Assembly: GCA_033439295.1 (NCBI GenBank)
Contig: JAVTLE010000016.1
Span: 2,170,001-2,234,000 of the forward strand
Length of the DNA: 64,000 nucleotides
Direction of reading: 5' to 3'
Source: Deuterostichococcus epilithicus
Taxonomy: Eukaryota > Chlorophyta > Trebouxiophyceae > Prasiolales > Stichococcaceae
Shown in pieces: positions 11,101-21,751 of the stretch. The position numbers were made by a program, and so were the translations under genes. Numbering within the stretch: position 1 is the stretch's first letter; the number at the start of each line of letters is the position of its first letter. A model generated the notes under the pieces. It ran no database searches. It worked only from the letters and a program-made list of their open reading frames with translations, and was not told the DNA's origin.

Positions 11101-14100
11101 GGACCTGCCGCCGTTGGCGCCGTCTCGAGTCAGCACCAGAGTGTCGCCCGCCAGGGCGTCCAGCGCGGCAGCTGCCCCCTGCCAGCCGTCCTGGATGAAG
11201 CAGTGGCGGCGGCCGTCCTGTAAGTCGACGCAGCCCTGCGGCCCATTTGCAAACAAGGTGGCGAAGGAGATCCGGGTGAGCTCGTGAACTGTGGTTCAAG
11301 CTTTGAAGGGTTGCCCATGGTGGCAGCGTGCATGGAGCTGCTGCACTGATCGGGAGGCAAGAGCACTGCATGCTGCACACTGAGCAGGCAGCTGATGTGC
11401 TGACCTTGTTGTTAATCAGCATGCATGCCCTGCCTAGTGCCGGCATGTGTTGCACGCAGCAGGGTGTCGCAGTCATCGGACCAGTAAGTCAAAAGCTGCA
11501 CCTCTGCCAAGCAACCCGCTGATGATGGACAGTGAACTCGCAATCGGGGTACCAGGCCTGGGTGGAAGCCAGCGCCTTCAAGCCGCAGCAGGTTGCTGGC
11601 ATAGGTAGTCGCATGCACAACAGCAGGTGCTGGCTGCCGAAGTAAGGCTCAACAAGGAGAAGGACGGGAAAGGGGAAGCGGCCACGCAGAGAAAGCATAG
11701 AGAAAGCTCGTCCCTACCTGCAGCATGCAGCGCCACTCGCCACCGCTGGGTCCTTCAACCACCAGCACCACCTCCGCCGCCGCCAGCGTCACGGCCACAT
11801 CCGTGGGCCCAGGCGCAACCTCCCAGCTGGGCAGCGGCAGCAGCACGGCGTCCGACGCGGAATTGGAGGGCATCACCAGCGGCGCACCCGGCGCCGGACC
11901 GCCCTCCAGCCGCACCCGCAGCTCGGGCTGTTGAGCCTGCTGATTTGCATGCGAGAGTCTGTCGGAAAGGAGTCAAGAGCGATGCGCGCCCATGTCTAGC
12001 TGGGCCGGCATGTGCAGGTCTGTAGCAGTCAGCGTTTGCAATGCAACATAAACTGTCAGATCAAGGTGCAGCGGCGCAGGGGCAGGGGCCTGGACGAATT
12101 CCCTCCAGTTCCCACCCACTTTGTGGTTGGCATCTGCACCTCTGGAAGTCGCCGGCAGAAGCTTGGCGCCAACCGAGGATGATCGCAATCAGCCCCGCCG
12201 GCAGCAATCAGATAGCACACCTGCTGCGGCTCTGTCAGAGGCGGCAGTTGCTCCGTTGATGGGCCTGGGGTCTGCGCCTGCTGCTGCGATTCGTGGGCGG
12301 CCGCTTCCTGTGCTGCTGCGCCCAGCTGCTGCGCCGGCGGCGCAGGGGCCACAGGCGAGCTGACAGGGATTGCGAATGCGGCAGCAGCTGACCAGGGTGG
12401 CAGGCGGCCCGGCGGAGGCTGCGTGGAGGCGCCAGCGGGTGCCCATGCCTGTTGCTGCGGATCAAGCCTGGCTGCTTGGTCTTCTGCCTGCTGCGCCGGG
12501 AGTACAGGGGCTGCCAGCTGATGGCTGGCAGGGTTCGCAAAAGCGGCGGCGGCCGACCATGGCGGCAGGCGGCCTGTCGGCAGCTGGATGGCCTCGCCAG
12601 CAGACGGCGCAGGCGACTGCTGCTGGAGCGCTGGCGCTGTGTCAGCCTGTGCATGTGCGATGGTGGGCACGGGCTCCGCCGGCTCAGTGAGCATCGTTTC
12701 CAGCAGCCATGGCTGACAAGGGTCTGCACAACGCATGAACCAATGAAAGAGCTTTTCTTGCATCCAGTACGAGTACTCGTGTGGGTGCCTCGCTGACACA
12801 CCAACATACTGCAGCTTCAGGACAATTGGCAGCTCTTCAATTGCTTGACAACCACTGTGACTCAAGTAACATTCTGGGGAGCGAGGGTTGGATCTTCAGG
12901 AAGGCTCACGAGAAGATATCGTGAAGCATGGCACCACCGCATCGCATCACCTGTCGGCGCCCAGTCCGGCGCTGGCGGTGACACCGGCTCGAAGCGTGGG
13001 GCGGCCGGTGCGGCGCCCGCATCCGCCAGCGAGAGCGGCGTGTACTCCGGCGAGTCCGTGCGGCCGTGGCGCGGGCTTACAGGGGAATGCTGGCGATCCG
13101 GCTGCTGCGTCCTGCGACCCCCTGACACCTGGTGACGCCTGTCCCTGCAGATTGTAGGAGATCTTGTGTGGCTGTGGCTGAGCGCAGATGCGGTAGCTTC
13201 CCATTGGGATAAAATCTCCGCCAGAGACGAGCTGCCAAAGCACCTGGCATGGGCGAGTTCCAACGCCATGCGCTGGGTGGGCTGCTTCCCCTCAGCCGCT
13301 GCACTGGCTGGAGGTGGCACCGCGGCTGCCGTTTCAGTGGAGGCGGTGGCAGCAGCGGCAGTGCAAGCGGCAGCAGCGGCAGTGCAAGCGGCAGCAGCGG
13401 CGTCATGCTGTACAGCAGCAGGCGCTGCTTCCCTTGGCAGCGGCACCTCAAAGACATGGCCCTTGGCAAATGGCCTGCTGGCAGCGGCGAGGCCCGATGC
13501 GACCGCCTTGGCCATCACGATGTTCAGGCCCCCCAGCTTGGGGCGGCGGCTGGCGTTCGGGATCGTGTCCGGCGGCAGTGCCGATGCCGCTGCTGTGCCG
13601 CTTGCTGCGGGGCCTTGCTGCGAAGGCTTGAGGGCATTTTCCTGAGGTGCCTGCATGGCTGCGGCCGCCAGCGATTTGGTGGCGACAGCACTGGCGACGG
13701 TGCAGGCGGGCGCCGGTGCCAGGTGCGGCGCCGCCGTCGGCGCCGCAGCATAGGCTGCTGGGGCCTGCCTCCCTGCTTGCGCCGCTGTGTATGCTGCCGG
13801 GCCCGCCGGGTATGCCGCATTGGGATACCATGTGTGTACCGCCATGTGAGGTGCCTGCTGCTGGGCTGCTGCTGCTGCTGCAGCAGCCTGTTTGAAAGCC
13901 GCTGAACGACAGTGCTGCCAGTAGGCGTGCTGCAAGGCTGCAACTGGAGCCTGCTGCGGCGGCATGGCCTGCTGCGGCAGCATGGGCCAGGGCGCCATGA
14001 GGGTGCTAGGATGAGGCGCCGTTGGCGGCTTGGGCGGAAGCATGGGCTGCATGGCAGCAGGTGGAACGGCATAGTGCGGCAGTGCGGCCAATGGCACCAG

Positions 14101-14763
14101 ACGAACCCAGCCGCTTTGGCTAGTCGCCTGAGCAGCAGCTGTGCCTGCCACCGCCAACGGCTGGAATGACTGCTCACCCGCTGCCTCTGCAGGCTTTGGC
14201 TGCGGGCCGTTTTGCAGCGTCGGCTCCGCTGCTGCAGGCTGGGGCGGCTGAGGAGGTGCGTTCGTCGCTTGTGCCCCCTGTTGCAATCCGCCTGCAGCCG
14301 GCACATGCTGCTGCTGCTGCTGCTGCGGCTGCAGCTGTGCTTCCGGCTGCGCTTCCGGCTGCGGCTCCAGCGGCAGCGCCCGCTTAGCTGCGCGCGGAAC
14401 GTGTGCCTCTGCGGCAGGGCGGTCCGGCACGGCCGAGGCTTGTGGCAGTGCTGCAGGCGGCTGGTGTGCAGCTGCATGTTCTGCGGCATCTGACTGGGCG
14501 GCTGCGGGAGTCGCTGCCGCCACCACCTTTGGGCATGAGTTGCACGCGGCAGGAGGCGCGCTCGGCTGCGCTGACGTGAACCCCTGACCCGCCGTCGGCT
14601 GCAGGGAAAGTTCAGCGCCTGACAGACTCTGCGCTGTGCTCCGCTGCGCTTCCGCGGACGCCACGGCGGGTTCTGGCGCCGGTGAACCCGGTGATGCTGC
14701 GCCATAATGCAGGGCGGGTGCGTCCGCAGAGGCCGTCCCATCCACTGATTTATCGCCAGGCAT
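8120..14763 (-). CDS. Large Gln/Pro/Ala-rich protein with two B3-like domains
   Basis: Starts at 14763 with a 600-residue low-complexity region (a six-Gln run, YPNAAYPAGPAAYTAAQ), followed near 12.8-12.1 kb by two GRLPPWSAAAAFA repeats. B3-like domain 1 is split over 11936-11718 (PELRVRLEGGPAPGAPLVMP; EWRCMLQ) and 11235-11105 (FIQDGWQGAAAALDALAGDT). The exon from 10882 carries an acidic patch (FGDLFGGFDSDAEE) and a basic patch (ARRRAGGIAKRRRSG). B3-like domain 2 starts at VTVCVKVASTQQFVIPAPL (about 9.5 kb) and continues at SSRGWRSLAMSLGLQPGSMI (about 8.75 kb). The tail is exon 8509-8313 plus exon 8210-8120 (WSSMRDILKDDY, then TAG). Likely nuclear DNA-binding by domain inference. Oddities: an N at 9663 sits where the frame changes, and an in-frame TAG at 8528-8530 separates domain 2 from the tail. 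Confidence 0.6.
9663..9663. other. Ambiguous base inside coding sequence
   Basis: Single N in the minus-strand B3-like gene. The frame with acidic and basic domain patches is coherent above it; the frame leading into B3-like domain 2 is coherent below it, and the two differ. A miscounted homopolymer or short repeat at the N would explain this. Confidence 0.7.
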
Positions 14764-16104
14764 GCCGGCAGCTTCGGATTCAGCTGTCTCTGGCGCCAGT
14801 CCCTCAGAAGGCCGCCCCTACTGATGTTGCTGACTGTGCTCGCCCGTCACAGCGCCCTCGATGCTTTCTGCGAGCATGCAGTGGCCGCGCGTGGGCTGTG
14901 TCTCCATTATGAGAGCGGCGGCGGCGGCTGACGCCTGCTGTGAAACTTCTAGCTGTTGCAGCGGTGACATTCGCGACGTTTCGCCATGGATGGCTGCTTC
15001 GGTAGGGCAGTGTGGCCCTTGTCGGCTGAGATTATGCCGCCTGACTGCCGCGTCAGCAGCGAGAAGTAGCAGACGCAGAGTCACGCTTCCCTGCAGTCAG
15101 CAAGTCGAACGACTTGGCAATGCATCTGTTGCCGCGCCTGGCAGGCAGCAGCTTCAAGAGAACGGCCCAACTTTGTGCAGGACAGCAGGAATGGCGGAAT
15201 TCAGGCAGGGCCTGAGCTCGAATTTCAGACGCACCACTGCCAGCCTCTGTGCGTATGCCGGTGCCGACAAATAAAGCAGACTGGAGTGCCTTGAGTGTGC
15301 TCTGGAGCAGCAGCAGCACCAGCATTATGCTAGCCTCTATAGAGCTCTACTAGTGGGGGCGGCAGCCATTGGCCTTCAGGCCTTGGGAGGGTCTTAAAAT
15401 CGCCTACCAAATTGTGGGTTCGGAGACTACAGCAAGCAGCTCAGAATCAAGCAAAGGCGCAATGTGGTTGCGATCTGCTCATGACAACTCAGAAGAGCAC
15501 CGAACGTTTCGAGACGGTCGAGGTTGTCGACAGGGTGCCGTCACAGTGCCGTCACACTTACAGACCACGCAGGTGCAGTCCAGCAGGCTCACATGGGGGG
15601 TGCGAAGGGGCAGGCCTGGCGGCTTTCCAGGCGGAAGATCCCTGGCGGGCTGTGCCAGCCTTGACAAGAAGTGCAAGCACAGCAGGCCGTTCGTCCGTTA
15701 GGCCGATTTTGCGCAAGGGCTTACGATCGGGACAAGCGCTCAGCGCGCAAGACACAAGATACAAGACACACTGACGAATGCTGCACAAGTCCCGCGCGCG
15801 TTAGCCTTGCTTGTGCGCATGAGGTAAGTGAGGTTTTTGGGTGATGGTTGACGGCGATTCGTCCCCACAACCCCCGGCTTCAATTCAAAGCAGCATCCCC
15901 TATGGAAAGAAACATCCCCAAACAACGAACACCTACATGCAGACGCATCGCGGTGGGCATGTCTGGCAACCGACTGACGACACAACCAACCTAGATACCC
16001 ACGTCGCGCCTCCCTGAAGTTTAAAAACGTCGTTGCAGCATCGGCGGCGTCCAGCAACACAACATGCCTTGACACCAGCCCCTCCCAGTCACCTGGCCGC
16101 CTTG
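14764..16104. other. Upstream region of the large B3-like gene, with an in-frame upstream ORF
   Basis: Holds the upstream ORF 14818-15084 (listed separately) and otherwise no supported gene. The stretch 15100-16100 has only short ORFs on both strands. It serves as 5' region of the 14763 gene and as 3' region of the short gene ending at 16105. Confidence 0.4.
14818..15084 (-). CDS. In-frame upstream ORF or extra N-terminal exon (88 codons)
   Basis: Opens with ATG at 15084 and ends at TAG 14818-14820 in the same frame as the 633-codon ORF that starts at 14763. The residues between the TAG and Met 14763 (GRPSEGLAPETAESEAAG) continue smoothly. It contains SPLQQLEVSQQASAAAAALI, compositionally like the downstream protein. 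It may be a true N-terminus broken by one stop, a spliced exon, or a regulatory uORF. I cannot choose. Confidence 0.3.
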   Translation of the reverse strand: MTLRLLLLAADAAVRRHNLSRQGPHCPTEAAIHGETSRMSPLQQLEVSQQASAAAAALIMETQPTRGHCMLAESIEGAVTGEHSQQHQ

Positions 16105-16946
16105 TCAACATCCACTCATCAGCTGCTGCCCTACAAGGCAGGTGAAGCAGCTCGAGCGCAGAATTCTGCGATTCCTACACAAACAACCAGTAGACAAACA
16201 CTGATGGCGCCACAGCTGACTCGGTGCAAACACATGCTCCGCTGCCTGACATGCATTGCATGCCTCAGATGCATTGCATGCCAGGTCAAAGAAAGACCCC
16301 CAAGAAAGCACGGATTGCTGCAGCAGATCTGCACCTCGGCATGCATGTGCAGAGCAGCCCGAACATAGCATGGCAGCGCCGCCGCCCGAGCCCCGGGCCA
16401 ACCCTGCTGCGGCATAGTCTTCCCAGAGGATGTTGCGCAGGGAGCCCCACCTGCATCAGACCCACGATGATAGTTGCAAATCACGTTGGAGAAAGTCTGT
16501 AACACTCTGCCCGGCTGCCTGCCGCAATGTCCCAACAGAGCACGCAGAGAGCAGGTCATCGCGTTGTGCAATGCTTGTGTTCCGGCTAGCAGACGAGACG
16601 AGACAACAGTACAGCAGCAAGAAGCAGAGGATCACTTGCGGACCGGCAGCGACGTGGCAGGGTGCGCCACCGCAGAAAACTCGTTGGCGCCGCGGGATGC
16701 GCGGAGCGCCGCCTCCGGAAGCATGAAGTTGGTGGGCACCAGCGCCATAGCGTCGAGAGCCGCGCCAGCCGACGCCAGGGCTCTCTCGCGTGGCTGCCGA
16801 GCCTGAGCCAGCGGCCGCAACTGCAGTAGCGGCGCGCCCAAACCATGCCGCTGGGTCACCTCTCTGGCGCCTCGACCGGACAGCGAGGCAACCTCTGGCC
16901 CGTGGGTGCCGGCGGCCTGCACAGCAGGATACCCATGCAATTGCAT
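16105..16946 (-). CDS. Short gene duplicating the tail of the 8.1-14.8 kb gene
   Basis: Two exons: 16946-16636 and 16450-16105, joined in phase 2, giving 218 residues. Exon 1 contains PLLQLRPLAQARQPRERALA and ALVPTNFMLPEAALRASRG; exon 2 begins WGSLRNILWEDYAAAG. The corresponding tail of the larger gene reads PLQLRPLVLARQPGGRVVA, ELMPTNFLLPEAALRASRG and WSSMRDILKDDYTAAAQ with the same intron position and phase. The tail domain is not one I recognise. A TATATA-like box (around 17011-17018) lies about 65 bp upstream of Met 16946, so this may be an expressed minigene; otherwise it is a duplicated 3' fragment. The second exon reads past the position where the larger gene stops. Confidence 0.45.
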
Positions 16947-17472
16947 CCTGCATTCGACAATCGATCGACCCGCTCGGCAAGCAAGAGGAGGCAGCAGAGC
17001 ATGAGCGGGCTATATATGAAAGCCGCTAGCTTGTGCACTTGCAGGCACCACTTGCTCGTGGCACGTTTTGCTGCTGGTAAAGAGACTTCTGCTGGAGGAC
17101 TTACGAAGGACGGCATTACATTGCCGTTGCATTGCAGAGCCAGGGGGCTCTTCAACCAAGGTGCTCTAACAAGTACGACGCACGTGCGATGCGTAGGGTG
17201 ATCTGACGTACGTGATTGCATCCAGCCGGGGCAGTGATGTCAATGGACGACGCTACCATCTGATAAGCTGGCAATATAAGCCGCGCAGCAGGTTGCCTCG
17301 GAGCTATTCATCTCCTTTCCATTCTCTTCTTCAGCCGCCTCCCTCTGTTTCTTGCACGCAACCTCTCTGTGCTCGCTGGTGTCAATCAATCGCCCGGGTG
17401 TGCCTGGTGCACTTCACTCAGCGGCTGCTGTGAATAACGCAAATTCGACCAAGTCATCAAGACGTTGTCAAC
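16947..17472. promoter_or_regulatory. Divergent promoter region upstream of the acyltransferase gene
   Basis: About 530 bp between the minus-strand minigene and the plus-strand acyltransferase. A TATA-like AATATAAG lies at 17273-17280, about 190 bp before the acyltransferase ATG, followed by a pyrimidine-rich leader (17311-17365). A TATATA-like box near 17011 faces the minigene. Confidence 0.4.
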
Positions 17473-20400
17473 ATGACAGGTGAGAAACTTCAGCAACGTT
17501 GCGGCCCATGTGAGACTCTTTCTCCCGGGATTGCTTTAATTGAGTTCGAAGGTGCGGGCATGATGATGCACGTGTCAGTGCAGTGTTCGCGCCGCCTAAT
17601 CAGCTGATGCTCGTTCGGCAAAGTCTCAACAATTACGATGGGCTGCGTGCGGTGCAAGCGGTCGTCTTCCTGTACCTGGTGCCCGCGACAAGCAGTTGCC
17701 TGCTGAAGGGGTTACACATCCTGAGGTTGCCGCTGCACGCAGGTGCTGACTCAAATGGCGCTCTGAGCCGTCTAAGGCCTGAAAAAGCCCGGTTGCTGGC
17801 TCCGCTTGATGGCGTCAGGGTGCTCGCCAACATCGGCATCATGGTGCGGCAGCGTTCAATGCGACACCACAGCCGCTGAGTACTGTAGGAATTCGTTGCT
17901 TATCGCACGAATGTTCTCTCACCAGCCTTGGCGTCGTTTTCGCAGTTGTGGCACTTCCTGTTACTACACGGCCACTTTGGGCCAGCGGCCGCCGCATCCG
18001 CCATCAAATTCCCCAACATATGGAACCTGAACATGCAAGGCGGCATGGTCAGCATGGTGCGAATGCATTGTTGACGTTCGCCGCCCCAAACGTCGCATGA
18101 ATAGGTCTTCGCATGCAGCAAGCCCTGATGTTTACAAAGCCTGACGGATAGCCCTGCACTCCCCCACAGGACCTGCTGTTCATCCTGACGTCCTTCTTCG
18201 CTACGCTGTCCCTGGTGCCTGCGCTCGCCTCCGGGCGTCCCGTCAAGGTGCGAGCACTACATCATGGACCAGCATCCAGCAAGCACTGCTGCCGGCTGTT
18301 AAATCAGCTAGGTTCTCAAGCTGTCAAAATGCAGACGGAAAGCCGGAGTGGGGTTGGCGCAGCAGCGTAGCTGGCTGTAATATGCCTATGCAACGCTCTA
18401 TGCGAGCATGTCAATCCTTCAGCTTCATCGAGTTAGTGACAATGTGGACTGGTAGTCTCCACGGTGCCTGCCGAATGGTAAATCACAATTTGAACGCAGG
18501 CTGTGGTGGTGTACTGGGCGAAGCGCATAGCGCGTGTGGGTCCCGCCTTCTGGGCAAGCCTCGCCGTGACTCGCCTCTTCGTGATTGGCACCTCCAGGGT
18601 GCACCCCCCCCCCCACCCTCCTTCATGTGACTGGTTTGTGCACTCATCACTTGGTGGCGGTCAGCGCCCAGGTGCCTGCCAGCTTCCATTGCGCACTTCC
18701 TGCAGTGCCCAGCAAGGTACAAAGTACGATTGGTAACGGCTCTGATGTAATCGCTGGTGCAGTGGGGCGGGGGCGCGCCCGAGGCGGACTTCGTGTTGGC
18801 AGCAATGTACCCGGCAGACCAATGCACGGCAGGCAAGCGCTGCCTCGCATCATGTGCTGACACAATGCATCCAGCAGAGCCAGCGGCGACCAAAACGCAG
18901 CGTCTTGCTGTAAATCAAGTTTGCGAGATGTAAATAGCACGACTAGCCACTTGCTAGGCTCTGAATATCGTGTATGCCCACGGCTGGGGTTGTCTGGCTC
19001 ACACAATTGCACTGCATTCGTTGCACGCAGGGGGCCTCCTGGACGTTGCGGCGTTTGGGGGCCGCTTCCGGCCGATGGGTGGCTGCGGCCTGCAGCTATG
19101 GTCGCAGTCTACCATGATGCACTACTGGCTGCTGGCGCCGCTGGCGCTCCTGTGTATGCGCCCTCACCTGCCCGGCTTCCGCCGCCGCGCCACCATTGGC
19201 TCAGGTGTCCAACCTCTTCTAACACTAGCAATTAACACTAGCAAGTAGTCACTGCAGAATTTGCGGGCGTCCTTGCAATCGGCACTTCGACTGTGATGAA
19301 CGGATCAGAGTCGCCCTCGCATGACGATGGCAATGGGCTGCAGACACATATGCAACAGTACGGGACAACAGCCCATTTGATCTCCATTGCGCTGCTGCAG
19401 GCGCCATTGTCGCGTTGAGCACGGCCTACCGCGCATACGCGGTGGTGCAATACCGCTTGAAGCTGCCGACGCCCTTGCTGACGGATGTGCCGCAGGAGCT
19501 CGCGAAATTTGGCACCTACTTTGTGCGCCTCCTTTGCCGCCCCCACCCGCCACGCCCTGTGCGAGATCGCCGTGCACACAGATGCATCGTGATTGTCTCA
19601 CGGCTGGCTTTGACAGGGATCTTCACACAGGCATTTTGACAAGCTTGCACAAGCCAGTCTACACCAACGAAAGTCGGTGCTTGAGCATATCCGAAGCGCC
19701 ATGATTCATTTTCCCTGCAAAGCCTGTGGATGAGGATTGCTGCAACTCTGACGTCGGTGCTGTGCCATCACAGCACACAATCCACATGCCGCTGGCGGCA
19801 CGCGCAGCCAGCTTGGCCATCGGGACACTTCTGGCGCTGCCCTTCCTCGGGACAGTCCCACGCACGGGGCCGCGTGCGCCAGCTGCCGCCCCGCCTGTTG
19901 AGGCCTCGGCTGCCGGCGGCGGCAGCGCGGCACGCAAACCGGTGCACATGGCGCTTGCCATTGCCGCGATCTTCGCCGTTTACTGGTGCGTGTGCTGTGC
20001 GCTGGTGCTCAGAGGCTATCTGCACGCCTGCAAGGATTCTGTGGCTGTGACGTTGAACCCAGATGCAGTCAGCAGAGCATGTCCTGGGCCGACGGCATGC
20101 ATCGTAATGGCATATATATGCTGCCATGTGGCACATTTATGACTTTTCTGTATCGAGATCGCGTGCGTTCTGAGACCTGCAGGCAGCAGCCTGTCATGGG
20201 CGGACTGAACATCCCTTCATCACCGGCGATCCGCGCATGGCCATACTTCATCTTCATGCTGCAGGCGCGGTCTCGCCCACCCCCCCCTGGCCATTGTTTC
20301 CCCATTTTTTGCAAAGGTGCAACCACGCAAAAGAGGGAAAAGAGAACGAGGTGTTGTCTGGCTGGCACTACAGAAGTCTCAGCGGTTGTGCCACGCTCAA

Positions 20401-21060
20401 TTGCTGAGCTGAGCTGTGGGTGCCTGGAACGGCAGGGCGGCCCGGTAATGTGCGGCGCCCTGGCGGCGACGCTGCTGGCACTCTTGCGGCAGCGCACCCC
20501 GTCGGCGCGCCTGTTCTCGCGCGCACTGTCTGGCCCCATCTGGACGCAGTTGTCCGACCTCTCCTACTCGGCATACCTCTACCACATCCAGGTTGGCCCC
20601 CCTCCCCCTGCGCGCCCGTGCGCACGCATGATATTCTCCCTCTTTCTGTCTCTCTTGCGATCTGATCCGCGCAGATGACACGGTTCTCACCCTCCTGCAA
20701 AGCACCCTGTGCAGCTGGCCTCTGACCACCTTGAATGACCAGCCATCTTATCGCCTGGTCTACGGCGGCAGAAGCCAGTCCTCCTGATCCGGACGCTGAG
20801 CGGCCTGCCCGGTCCCGCAGGTCCAGTTCTGGATGTGGCGCTACGGAGTCTTCCCGCGCGGCATGGTCACATCAGCGACCGACTGGAGCGGCACGGCGCT
20901 GGAGTTCGTTGGCCTGCTGGCGGTGACATACGCGGTGGCGGCGGTGAGCCGCGCCGTGGTGGAACGCCCCGCCGCGCGTCTCGCTGCCCGCCTGCTGCCT
21001 TCCGGCCGCCCCGCTGTGGCAGCAAGCACCCTCAAGAAGCCACAGGCGGTGGCGAAATGA
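17473..21060 (+). CDS. Acyltransferase-3 family multi-pass membrane protein
   Basis: Thirteen exons with consistent phases give 563 residues: 17473-17479, 17584-17843, 17946-18056, 18170-18247, 18500-18598, 18672-18716, 18763-18853, 19031-19204, 19401-19522, 19774-20004, 20187-20264, 20436-20591, 20821-21060 (TGA). Family marks appear in order: APLDGVRVLANIGIM and LWHFLLLHGHFG (the usual LDGLRGLA..H region), SMDLLFILTSFF, YWAKRIARVGPAFWASLAV (RR..R..P.YW region), CGLQLWSQSTMMHYWLLAPL, and the C-terminal signature QLSDLSYSAYLYHIQ. The family (OafA/NRF-6 type) transfers acyl groups to carbohydrates or lipids across membranes; the substrate here is unknown. Many hydrophobic segments fit an ER, Golgi or plasma membrane location. 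Exon 11 (20187-20264) is the least certain and implies a GC-AG intron. The short first exon encodes only M-T and part of the next codon. Confidence 0.88.
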
Positions 21061-21751
21061 TGGCACACTACCTTGCATTCTGTCAAGTATCTGCTGTCTG
21101 GTATATATTCGCCAGCCCTCAACAAAAGCACGAAGTTGTGAAGCTGTGTCGGCGCCCCTGTGGAGCCAACAAGGTGGTTGCTTTTCCGCGAAATGACGAT
21201 TGAATTAGATTGAAGAAACCTCGAAATTTGAAAACCGCGAAAATTGCCCAAACATGCATGTACAGAAAGCTTGGAAAAGCACCTCAGTCCAATACGAGAA
21301 TAATAAATCCACCGACAAAACGTGTGGCGGAGGACCTTCATTCTGCGGGTAGCTGCCTCGTCCGTCCATGGAGAAGGCCCTACTCTGCTTACCCACTTCA
21401 CGAGTAGGGGCGTGTGGGCGGAGAAGGTTGGCGGCATGCCCAAACTTCCTTGCTTCATCGCGGCGGCACTGGCGCGCTCTGTCTGCTCTGCGATTTTGCA
21501 TGAAAGTGGCAGCGCCTAGCCGTAGGGGTGCTGCCCTGGTGCCTGGCTGCCTGGACCGGCAGTGGCAGGGTTTCCGCACGCCCAGAGCCTGTGTGAGGTG
21601 TATACATGTGCCGGCACATTTGCCACTGCTGCTCTACATGCAACATCTGTAGGAGTGCGAATTATTCTGAAATCCAGAACACGTTGACCCTGGCTAAGCT
21701 CTATGAGCGAAATGCTGCTTTTGATAAGAGCAGATTGATGGCTCCTACTAT
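21061..21751. other. Convergent intergenic region
   Basis: Between the stop of the acyltransferase gene and the stop of the coiled-coil gene. Locally less GC-rich than the genes around it. Only short ORFs; I see nothing further. Confidence 0.4.
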
